Part shown: piece after piece, positions 30,801 through 42,800 of the stretch
Layout: each line of letters starts with the position of its first letter
Numbering within the stretch: the stretch's first letter is position 1
Origin: Actinoallomurus vinaceus
GTDB lineage: Bacteria; Actinomycetota; Actinomycetes; Streptosporangiales; Streptosporangiaceae
Reading direction: 5' to 3'
DNA length: 64,000 bases
NCBI RefSeq assembly: GCF_039542055.1
Contig: NZ_BAABHK010000002.1
Coordinates: 496,001 to 560,000 of the forward strand
Notes under the pieces: model-generated
Told to the model about the DNA's origin: nothing
Database searches by the model: none
The model's input: the letters and a program-made list of their open reading frames with translations, nothing else
Translations under genes and position numbers: made by a program

Positions 30801-33800
30801 GATGCCCTTGCGCGCCGCGAGCGCCAGCGGCTCGAGGTGGCTCGGATCGACCTTCATCGTGCGGCCCAGCCGCTTCGGCCGGACGTACGCGGACCGCGGC
30901 GGCAGACCGGTCCGCGGCGGCTCGAGCACACCGACGTTCGGCCGCGCCGACGCCGGCGCCGCCGTGTCCTGTCCCGCGCGGTCCTGCGCCACAGTTGAGG
31001 TGTGGACGTCCTCCTGCGCCACCGTCGGGGTGTGGACGCCGTCCTGCGCCAACGGCGAGATCTCGGTCCCGTCCTGCGCAGGCTGCGGACGCAGTTCCGG
31101 CGTCTGAACGGCGCCGGTCAGCCGCTGCTCGAAGTCGGCGGCGTCCCGCTGGGCGACGCTGACCTCCGACTCGACCACGGTGCTGACCGGCTCGAGGTCG
31201 TGGGTGGTCGACCGGACGTCCACGGTGAGCTCCAGCCCCGACCGGTAGCGGGACTGCGGGCCCGTCGTGTTCAGGACGGTGTGGCCGAGGGCCTGCTCGG
31301 TGGCGCCGTACCCGGTACCGCGTGAGAAGCCGAACGCGACCGCGGGCCCGTGGACGAAGCCCTTCTCGCCGTCGTCGTGGTGGCTCGGGTCGGCCAGTCC
31401 GGCGAAGCTGAGGTCGAAGCCGATGAACGCCTTGCTCTCCGCGAGCCGGCCCGGCTTGATCGACAGGCCCGCACCGGTGTCGAACCGTACGGCCACGTCG
31501 CTGTCGCCGACGTACTGGAGGCTGCCGATCCGCGCGCCGATCGACAAGTGCCCCTTGAAGAAGCCCTTCGCCATCTTCACGCGGAGCTGCTTCGTCGGGA
31601 TGCCACTGCTCAGCAACAGCCGGCTGCGGTTGCGGGCCGACGACTCGGTGAGGTGCTCCAGAACCTCGGTCATCACCTGATGCACGGACTTGGCGGGCAT
31701 CTGCGCTCCGAGGAGCCGGCGCTGCAGCGCCGACACGGCCGGGATCGTGTCGACCGCGTTGATCACTTCGGTGGCCTGGGACGGGCGCTGCCCCGTCCGT
31801 CCTCCACCGGTCCTGGGCGCCGTACGGTCGGGACGCGGGGCGTCCGTGACCGTGAAGGGCTCGGGGAAGTCGACGTCGAAGCGCGCGGGCAGCACCACGT
31901 CGTTCGGACGTTCCTCTCCGTCCACGAACACCCGGACCGCCATGCCGCCGCGGAAGCGGGTGTTCTCGGCCACGTAGAGCTTCCGGCCGGCGATGAGCTG
32001 CCGCTCCCGCTCCACCTCTCGCGCGTGGGCCGAGCCCGCACCGATCATCGGCACACCGGGGATGAACACCGATGCCACCGCCGTGCCCAGGCTGATGAAG
32101 GTCAGCAGCATCCCGTCGAGACCCGTGGACACCTCGCGGGCCGTCTTCCCGCCCGACGACAGCGAGGCGAAGGACACCGCGAACTCCCGTACGCCGCCGC
32201 TCGGCTGCGTCCCCAGGGTCACGTCGCGCAGGACGGGCCGGAGCCAGACGAGACGGCCGTCGGCGACGAACAGGTGCCCCTTCTGGAAGAGGAGCCGCCA
32301 ATCCTCGGGGTCATCGGTCCGGAGCAGGTCCCGCAGCCCTTGCTGGATCGCCGCGCCCAGCTTCGGGCTGTCGTCCGCGTGCCTGGCGACACTGCCGACG
32401 TGGTGCGCCCAGAACTGGACCTGGTCGGCCGACCACGGGTCGACGCCGGTGAACGTCGCCTCTCCCAGCGCGTCCGTCTCGATGTACCACGGAGCCTGCT
32501 GGACGGCGGGCGGCCACTCACCGCCGTCCTCCTGCTCGACATCGGCCTGCTCGAACCCGGCCTGCTCGAACCCGACCGGCTCGGAACCGTCCTGTACGGA
32601 AACGGGCACCGTTTCGGGTGCCGTTTCCGTCTCCGGCGCCTCAGACGATGTCGACGCCGCGTCGCCCGGCTGGTGAACGATCCAGCGGTCGGCCGACACG
32701 TCCTCCGTCTCGGGGGTGAGGACCGGGCCACGCAGCCGGACTGCGAGCTCGTCGGCGAACGACGGGCCGCCGTCGGGCCTCGGCGTCGCCGTTCCGTGTA
32801 CCGAGAGCAGCAGCGGATCACCCGGCTCGTGAGCCGTGTTCTTGCCGATCCAGCGTGCGATCCCCTCGGGGGTCCTCGGGCCTCCTTCGAAGAACAGCGT
32901 GAAGTCGCCGTGGTCGTAGGTTCCACGGACGATCAGCGTCTCCCGTGGTTCGACCGGAGCGATCTCCTCCGTCACCAGGTCGCCGCCCTCGTCATCGGCC
33001 CAGCGGACGCGCTTCGCGCTCGGCTCGGCGGCCAACCGACCCGGTGCCGTGAGCACCGGGTTCCCGCCGAGAGTCGTGTCTCCGGCTCGCACCGTGGACG
33101 TGTGCGCGTCGAACGACGTTCCGGAAGGCGGCGCCGCGGCGGCTTTCGAGGGCGGCCGGTGCTCCGTCTGGGCTCCGGTGTACGGGTCGACCACGATGAC
33201 CCGGCGGTCGACGTGGGCGGCGAGCCGGTCGGCGAAGGAGGGGGTGCCGGCCGCGGTGGGCGTCCCGGCGCCGCGCGCCATCAGCATCACGTGATCAGAG
33301 CCCGTGTCGGCGAAGTTCCGTGCGATCCAGCGCGCCGTCTGCCGCGGATCGCGGGCGTACCCGGCGAACGAGACGGTCCCGGTGCTGGGATCGAATTCTC
33401 CGGTCACGATCGGGGTGGCCACGGCACCCGGAGCCCGAGGTCGCTCACCTCCGGACTCCCCCATGAACTCCCGAAGGGATCGGTAACTCCGCTCCTCCGC
33501 GTAGGTCCGCAAGATGGGATTGGCCTTGTCCAGGCCTCCACCCGGCCCGTAGAGCCTCTCCAGGAGTTCGACCATCTCCGTCGACTCGTGGGCACGCACC
33601 CATTCGGGGCCGTTGTTACGTGGCAGGAGGGTCTCGGCCCCGACCCCCCCGTTCGTCCCCAGCCAGGCGTTCGTCAGCTGGGCGAAGTACTCCTTCTCGT
33701 CCATCGCCGAGTAGTTCAGGCTGCCCGGCTTGTTCGGATTGGTCAGCGGCCCGTCCGGCCATTGAACGCCGGCCCCGGCCTTCTTCTTGGCCGCGAAGTT

Positions 33801-36800
33801 CCGGGTGATGCGCTGCTTGTCCTTGTCACCGAGCGCCTTGTGGATGACGTGCGCGAGTTCGTGGGTGACGGTGGAGTAGTACACGTTGTAGAGCGAAGAG
33901 AACGCGCTGATCTCACCGAGGATGTTCTCCTCAGGCATCGTGACGAGACCGTCGACCTCCAACGCGCGGTGATACTCGAGAGGCTTGCCCTTGAGACGAG
34001 TCCCGGCGTAATCCCTGAAGTCGTCCAAGGACGTTATCGACTCGTTCCGCGGGACTATCACCGCCCTTCCGTTCTGCTCCGTGAGCACTTTCTCCGCCAC
34101 TTTCGGATTGTGGCGGAGCATCCGGGTGATGATGTGGTGCAGCGCCTGCCGGGCCATCGCGGGCCGCTCGACACCCGGCGGCACCTCGATCATCAACTGC
34201 GCCACCACGGACGCGAAGAGCTCCGGCTCGTCCTGGGGCAGGGAGCGGCGCAGTGCCTCGACGAACTCCGAATTCCGGGCCCACCAGCCTCGAATGTCCG
34301 GCGGCAGTTCCGCCAGCATCTCGAACCGGACGGCCGGCGGCACCGCCGCCAGTCCCCTGGCCGCCTGCACGGGCACCGTCTGCCGGGCGAGCGAAGACGC
34401 CAGGTTCCGGAATCTGCCCCTCAGCCGCTTCCAACCCTGCGAGTGCGAGGACGCCGAGGATTCGGAGCCGGCGGCTTCGGCACGCGGCGCGCCGGCCGGC
34501 GAAGCCGGTGTGCGGGCGGGGGCGAGGTTGGCGCCCTCCAGTGAGGGAGCGTCGGTCATCTCGACGTCGCCCGGAGGAGCCTCCGCCATCTCGACGTCGC
34601 CGCCGGTAGCGGGCCGCACGGCCGTCACCGGGTCGGGGGCGGAGAGCCGGGCGGAGCTCCGGTCGGTCGATGGGGCGAGGCCGGCGGCCGGACGCGCGGT
34701 GGCCGGCCGCCGCACGTCCGCCTGAGGCAGCCCGTAGGCGTCGATGGCTCGCTTGAGGTACCTGGCGAGGGGACCGGTGACAGAGGTGTCGCCGCTTCCC
34801 TCCGCCGCGCCGGTGGGAAGCCACTCCTCGCCGATCCCGATGGTGCGGCCGTAGAGGTCGGCGCGTACCTGCTCGTATGGCCTGTCCCCCTTCTTCCGCC
34901 CGGCGAACGCCCTGAACTGGGGCAGGGAAGTGAGCGGCCGATTCCGCGCGACGATCACCACGGTCACGCCCGCGACCGCCATCCGCTCCGCCATACCGGG
35001 CCTGGCGAGCATCCGGGTCATGACCTGATGTGCGTTCCGCCGAGCGGTCGCGGCGTCCGCCACGTCCGGGGAGACCGTCACCATCAGATGCGCCGCCGCC
35101 GCCACGAACTCCTCGGGGGCCGAGGACAAGGCGGCACGCAGGGTGCGGAGGAAGTGGGGGTCGCGCGCCATGAGCTCGCGATCCGCCTGGGACATGGACT
35201 GGAGCCACGCGGACCGGCCGGCCGGTGAGAACGCCGCCACCTTGTTCGCGAGCTCGACGAGCTTCCTCTGCGGCCGGGTGAGCCCATAGGCGTCGATGGC
35301 TTTGCCGAAGTGCCGGACGAGGTCCTGGGGGGCGCTGCCTCCCGTGGTCGCGGCGCCGAGTAGAAGCTCCTCGCCGATCCCAATGGTGCGGGCCTGCCGG
35401 TGTACGCGCGCCTCGTCGTACCTGACCGGCGTCTTCCCCACCCGGGCTCTCTGCTGTCCTCCGGCGAGCGTGCTGAAGGCGTCCACGGACGTGAGCCGCG
35501 TGTCCCGCGGGATGATCAGCACGCTGACGCCGTCGGTGATCATCTTTTCGGCGAGATCCGGGTGGTAGAGCATCCCGGTGATGACCCTGTGGGCCGCGTG
35601 CCGGGCCTCCGCCGGTGACTCGACGCCGGACGGCGTCTCGATCATGAGCTGCGCCACCGCCGACGTGAACTGCTCCGGGGGCAGGTTGCCGCGCAAGGAG
35701 GCCAGGAACTGCGGGTCGCGCGCCAGGCCGTCCCGCTCCTCCTGCGACATCGACTCCAGCCGCGCGAACCGCTCGGTCGGCGACAGCTGCTTCAGCTGCT
35801 GTGCCCTCCTCAGGGCCGCCGCCGCCCGGTCCAGCAGAGCCCGGTTCTCCGCCGCGCTCCTCGCGAGGCTCGCAGCCGACCGCACGTTCGGCAGAGACCG
35901 GCCGGAGCGCGGGGCCTCCAGGCTGCCGCCCTCGTCGTCGGCCCAGTGGACGTTCTTCTTGCCCGCGTTGAAGAAGCGTTCCTCCGGGAACTCCGACGCC
36001 GGCACGTCCCAGGTCAGCGTCTCCTGCGCCGGGAAGTCCACCAGGCGGCCATCGGGATAGGCCACCCGCCAGACACTCGGCCGGCCGTCGGCCCGCGGCG
36101 CCAGGTGCATCCCCGACCGGGTGACCGCCACCTGGGTGAGGAACCGATGCGAGACCATACCGGTCTCCCACACCGGCGGTCCCACGACGTCCTCCCCCTC
36201 CCGCACGACAGGGCAGACGAGGATCACGACGTCCGAGTACCCCTGGTCCGCGATGGACCGCGCCGCCGCCCCGACCAGACCCGGATCGAGGTTCCGTCCG
36301 TGCCCCGCGATGAAGGCGGTCGACTGTGAATTCCGGTACGGCGGGGTGAACCGCGCACCTTCCAGGCGCCCCTCCGACCGGCGCCACAGAACCGCGGGCA
36401 TCTCCCGCAACCGGCCGTAGTCCGGCGCACGGAGCGCCCATTCGGCCGGAGGGAACACGTGCAGCCCCACGAATCGCCGGAGCCCCTGGGGATCGGGGGA
36501 GCCGAAGGTCCGCCACGGCCCGGACCCGTCGGCCGGCAGCGGCACGGACCGAACCGGCGGCGACCACCCGCCCGGCCGGTAGGAATCGCGGGTCGCCGGT
36601 ACCGGCTCAGCGCGCCCGACCACGAGCGGCTCGCCGAAGACCCGGTCGAGAAGCCAGGCCATGCGGGGTTCACGCATCCGCAGGACTTCCGGAGCGTTGA
36701 AGTAGTCCCGCACGAGCTTGGAGAAGAAGTCGACGATCTGGGCGCTTACCCTGCGGTCGGAGATACCGGAACCACTGAGGTCATCGAAGGTCGCCGGCCT

Positions 36801-39800
36801 GTCGTATCCGGCACCGCGGCGCACCGCCCCGTTCGTGGAAGAGCCTCCCGCGCGGGAGCGCTGTTCCTGCCGGGCCAGCTGACGTCGCCGGTCCTCGGCC
36901 GAGAGGCCGGGGATTCCCCCGGTCCTCGTGTCTCCCGCCCCGAGACGACGGCCGTCGCCCTGGAAGGGCGCCGCCCCTCCGTTCCGCCGGGCGGCGTCCA
37001 CCTCGGCGGCCCGGCGTGCGACCTCCTCCCGCTGCTCCTGGGTCAGCCCCTTCCCGAGGATGAGAACCGAGAGGTACCTCAGGACCAGCAGATGACCGTC
37101 CGGGCCACCGGGGACGCCGTCGATCAGCGGCTCCTCGTCGAGCAGGTCCTCCTCGGAGACGGCGACGTGCCCGGACGGATAGTCGAACGCACCGCGGGCC
37201 TGGTCGGCGCGGTTGAGGAGAGGCATGGCGGTCAACCGCCCGCCCGGCCGTTGCACCCAGATGTTCGTGTCGGACGCGCGATCGCGCCAGTGGGGCAGGG
37301 TGGTCAGCCGCTCACCCCGCGGGATGATCCACACCCGCGCGCCGGGGGCGGACACCAGCACCCGCAGGGCCACCTCCGGATTCATCAGCACCCGCGCCAG
37401 GAAGTCCTGCAACCGCTGCCGCGCCGCCTGCGGCTGCTCGACCCTCGAAGGCACCTCGATCAGCAATTGCGCCGCGATCGACGCGAAGTCCCTCGCCGTC
37501 AGTTCCCGGCCCACGGCCAGCGCGAGCGTGCTGACGAACGCCCGGTCGGTCGCCAGCGCGGCCCGATCGGAGGCCGGCGTGGACTGCAGGACCCACTCCC
37601 GTTCCTGGGCCGACATCGTCGCCAGGCGCTCGGCCAGAGGCGACGAGGGCGGCCGGCCTCCCATCACTCGAGCGACGGTCTCGGGCGGCAGGGGCTCGGT
37701 GATGATCTCCCGCTCGAAGCCGGCCTGCCGGAGGACGTCCCGCGCGAAGACCTCCCGGCCACGAGGATCCTGCCGCAACGCACCCTGCCGTTGCAGGCCC
37801 GGAACCGGTCCTCCCTGCCGTGCCCCCCGCCTTCTGGAAGACCTGGGCTCCGGCATGTCGCGGGCCGTCTCCGGTTCCGACGGCGGCGGCGCGAGTGCAT
37901 GGTCCGGACGGTGCCCGTTCCCGTGACCGACCTCGGTGGGATCGCCGGACGAGGCCGCCTCATTCGGTGCCACGGTGTGGAGCGCCGGGGAGGATTCGGC
38001 GGCAGCGGTGTCGCCGGCCGGAACGTGGGCCGGGCTCGACGGTGCGGTGGACGACCGGCCGGCGTGCTCCCAGAACTCCCGGTATTCGCGTGTCACCTCG
38101 TCCACCGGCGACGTGGCGTCGACCGGCGGTGCGCCGTTCAGGGAGTCCGGAGCACCGAAGGTCCAGTCCAGGAGCGGGAGCATCGGTTCCTCGTGCCGGC
38201 GCACGTAGTCCGGGCCGGTGTTGCGCGGCAGACCCGTGGCAGGGTCCGCTCCGGGTTCCAACCCCAGGTAGGCGCCGACCAGCCGGCCGAAGTACGCGCG
38301 CTGGTCCCGGTCGGCGGCATCGGCGCGGAGGTAATCGACCATCCCGGAGTAACCGTGGGGCCATTCGACGGTTCGCCCCGACGTTTGCGCGAAGCGCTTC
38401 TCGCCATGCCACTCGACGACGTCCCACCACTGCTTGCTGGTCAACGCCGTGACCTTGATGACGCTCGCGAGATGGGACATGGCCCGGGAGTATTCGCCGC
38501 CGAGGAGGTCCTCCGCGGCGACGGCGGTCATCCCCGGGACACGGTCGAACTCACCGTTCGAGGCACCGCGAACGACGTCCCAGTCACCGCGTCCCGCGCG
38601 ATCGCGCCAGGGCGGCAGGGAGGTCAGCGGCCTGCCCTGTGGGATCACCCAGACCCGCGCCTCGCTCAGCAGGGCCTTCTCGGCCACCAGCGGGTTGACG
38701 AACACCCGGGTCAGGAGCGCCCGCAACCGCCCGCGCACCAGGTCCGGCCGATCGACGCCCTCGGGCATCTCGATCATCAACTCCGCCGCGACCGACGCGA
38801 ACTCCCACGACCGGAGCGCCGCTCGCAGGGTGCCCACGAATCGCCGGTCCTTCGCCAGCGCGGCGCGCTCGTCACCCGGCAGGGACTGCAACGCCCGCGC
38901 CCGTTCCTCCGGCGACAGCCCCACCAGACGCTTCGCCGGAGGCGACGAGGATTCCGGCCACTCGCTCACCAGCGCCCATAGGTCCCAGTAGCCACGGAAG
39001 AGTTCGTTCTCTACCCGTGTCCTTCCGACCGGGTTGGCCTCGATCGGGTCGCTCCGCTGCCCGATGAGCTGTTTCAGGATGGGAAGCAGGGGCTTCTCGT
39101 GCGTCTCGACCCACTTCATCCCGTTGTTACGCGGAAGGCCGGTCCGTACGTCGACTCCCTTGTTCACCCCCAGCGCCACGGCCCCGAGCTGCGCGAAGTA
39201 TTCGAACTCGTCCTGGGCCGAGTAATTCTTGATCTCAGGTCGTTGCGGGTGCGTGTACGGACCGTCCGGCCACGGGACCGGAACCCGACCAGGTCCCTTC
39301 GCTTTCAGGAACCTCTCCGAAAGGTTCTTCCTCCGCTGGAACCTCTCCCCGATGAGACGCTGCTCGTCCTCGGAGAGGTTCTCGTGCAGCCGGTGGAAGA
39401 GCTCATGGGCGGCGGTGGAATAGCCGTCCGGATCGGTACCGCCGATGAGGGCTTCTTCCCCAAGGAGATTCTCCTCGGGAATCGCGGTCATTCCCGTGTC
39501 GAACTGGTGGGCGCCCCGGAGCTGGTCCCAGGGCTCGCGTCCGGGAATGGGCTGGCCGGCGCGCCGGCGCCAGGGGGCCAAGGACGTCAACCGCTCGCCC
39601 CGTGGGATCACCCAGATCTGCCCGGCGCCGAGCAACAGCCGTTCGGCCATGGCCGGATCCGCGAGCAACCGCGTCATGAGCGCCACGAGGGCACGGCGGG
39701 CCGCGATCGGCTGTTCCACCTCTCGCGGCATCTTGATCAGCAACTGCGCGGCGACCGACGCGAACTCCTCCGGATCGGTGAAACCGTTCCGCAGCTTCGC

Positions 39801-42800
39801 CACGAACGCCGCGTTACTCCTCAGCTCGACGCGGTCGTCGTCCGGAATGGACCGCAGCTCCGCCGCCCGCTCATCGGCCGGCAGCCGTACCAGGCGCGCG
39901 ACCAGGTCGGCATGGTCCAGAGCTGCGGGATTCCACAGCCGCCTGAGGCCCTGATAGGTCTCGCTCTCCTCGGGGGCCTCCTCGAACAGGTCGAGTGTCG
40001 CCCGAGCGGGGTCCTTTCCGAACAGCCACTTCATGAGCCCGTAGAGCGGCCGTTCGTGAGCCCGCACATAGTGCGGTCCGTCGTTGGTGGGGAGGAGCGT
40101 GTTGGCGTCCAAGCCGGCGTTGGCGCTCATGTGCGCGGTCACGAGCCCGACGAAGTACTGCCGGACGTCCACGGCAGTACGGTTCACGTCATCGCGCTTC
40201 CGGGGATCGGGGTGCTCCGGGTTGCGGTAGCGCCCGTTGGGCCACTGGACGGCCTCCCCGAGGTATCTCTTCTCGGTGAACCAGTCCTCGACCGCGTCCC
40301 GCTGCCTCCCGGTCAGCACGGAGTCGTACATCAGCTCGGCGATCTGGTTGATGACCACCGAGAGGCCGTCCGGATCGAGGACTATCTCCTCGCCTACGAC
40401 CATCACCGGGTCACCGTGGACCTCGATGTGGGTCCGGGCCGTGTCCCAGTCACCGGCGCCGGCGCCGGCGAGATGGCGCCACGGCTCCAGAGAGGTGAGC
40501 GGCTCATCCCTCGGGATCACCCACACGCGCGGACCGGCGAGCAGCAGGCGTTCGGCCACGACCGGTTTCACGAGCACTCGCGCGAAGATGCCCTGCAGAT
40601 CCTGACGCGTCGCCGCCGGCCGCCTGACGCCCGCCGGCACCTCCAGCAACAGGTGCGGAGCCAGATCCAGGAACTCCCGCACCGGCAGTTCACGACGCAG
40701 CCCGGTCACGAAGGCCCGGCTCACGAGGCGGCCCGCGGGGCTCCGGTCGAACATGAGCCGTACGCGATCGTGCGCGGGCAGGGACTCCCACTCCGACACC
40801 CGGTCGTCGGGCGACATCGCCGCCAGGCGCGTCACCATGTCCCAGGGGGCCGTCGGCGCGGTGCTCGCGGCACCTGGGGCGTGTCCCGGATCCGCCGCCG
40901 GCAGGGTCCCGGGGGCCATCGACGATCGCTCCTCGGCCGCCGGCGAAGCCGGTAGGTCGGTCATCCGCGTGTCGCCGTGGGGATCCGCCGTTGTCGCGGC
41001 GTCCGCGAGGTCCGAAAGGTCGCCGCCCCGTACGGTGTCGGTGCCGGCCGGCCGGGTGTCCCGCTCGGCGACCTGGGCGAGGATGCCGGTGGCCCACTCG
41101 TTGGCGTCCGCCTGGTCGGCTCCGGTGGTGGCCATCGTCAGCAGCGAGACGATCCGGTACATCAGGACGGGGGCGACCGGCCCACCCGGAAGGATCTGTG
41201 CGAACCGCTCGGTGTTCCCGAAGAGGAACGCCTTGATCTCGGCGTGCGTCAGCCGTTCGCCGAGGAAGTCCTCGTTGTAGATCCGGTCGCTGAGCCGCTT
41301 CAGTGCGTCACCGGCGTCGCCGGTCCGCTCGGGCGAACGCTTGACGGCGATCAGGAGGGAATCGATCGTCGCCTTGAAGATCTCCCAAGCGGGAACGCCG
41401 CGCGCCAGGCTTGGAGGCGCGTCGACGATCTGCAGGATGAGGTCGACCGACCCGTCACGCGACGAAGCTGCCGCTCCCTCCGGCCGGCCGGGACCGAATT
41501 CCTCCGGCCGTGGTGCGAAGGCCCGCGGCACCGGCGCGCGGTGCGGAGTGAAGACCTGCCGACGGCCGATCACGTGCAGATCGACCTCGACCGTCCCCCG
41601 GCCGTTCCCGTCGAACGGCCGCAGGTGAACGACCTGCCCGGCGGCGTCGCCCGGCAGGTGGATGACGACGTCCTGACGGAGGTAGGTGGCGAGGGCCCGC
41701 CCCGCCAGGTCCTGCGCGTTGTCCGCGCGCCGGTTCTCCCGGTACTCGGCCGACCTCTCCGCGCCCCGGCCGCCGGCGCCGGGCACCCGCAGGTGCCTCA
41801 CCGGGCGGTACTGGACGAACGCGTTGACGAAATCGCCCCGGCTGAAGGGCCGCCGAACCGCCTGGGAGACCACGGGCTGCTGGTCCATCCGCGAGGAGCC
41901 CACGGTCCCCGCCAGCACCTGATGCGCCGCCCGCAGCGCACCCGCGCGCAGCACCGCGGAATCCTCACCGACCGCGCGGCTCACCGCGTCGAAGAGCGTC
42001 CCCTCCCCCACCGGCGGAGGATTCCGGTCCAGCACATCTCGTTGCAGCGCCACCATGTCCTGCAGCAGTGACGTCGCGGTGTCCGACCCCGCCACCGCGT
42101 GCGCCGCCAGCACCGCCTCGTCGGGCTGAACCCCCACCGACGGCCGCGGCGCGTGAGCACGGGCGCGGCCGCCCGCCGCGTCGCCCAAGGGTGCCGAGAT
42201 CCGAGAGTTCAGCTTCCCGGCGGCATTGATGTACTTGCGGTCCTTGGTGCCGCTCGGCCGCCACCGCTGACCGGTGCTGGACTCGCCTTCGCCGCTTTGC
42301 TGGATGCCGAACGGGTTCTCGTCTCCCTGGCCCAGACCGAGGTCGATATAACGCTTCTGGAGGCTGTCCCGATAGTTACCGAAGGATGTTCCGGTCTGCA
42401 CGGACCGCGGCATCCGGTAGAACTGGTTCCGCACGTCCCCGAGGGTCACGTGAGACTGCGGCAGCGAGCCCCGCGACCCGGTGTACGCCTCATCGAACCG
42501 GTCCAGTTCGGTGATCGTCGCGCCCTCGGAGAAGTCGGTGACGTACACCTGCCCGCGCACCGGATGGGCGTTGTTCGCACCGTAGACCTGCGCCTGTTCC
42601 GCCGAGCCGTACTGCGAGAGCAGTTCATCCGCGTAGACGGCGTTCAGCGTCTCCGCGAGCCTGCCGAATTCGGCGCCGCCATCACCGAATTCGATGCTTC
42701 GGCCCGGCTTCAGCAGGAGGGTGCCGTCGATGAACAGGTTCGGCTCGGGCGTGTACGGCAGCAGCGGGTGGATGGCCGCCAGCCGATCACGCGTCTGCAT

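Noticed and set aside
31350..34544. Plus-strand open frame of 1064 codons
   Set aside because: It is antisense to M13 and W2/W3, whose metal-binding motifs are intact on the minus strand. The antisense product looks like random high-GC coding.
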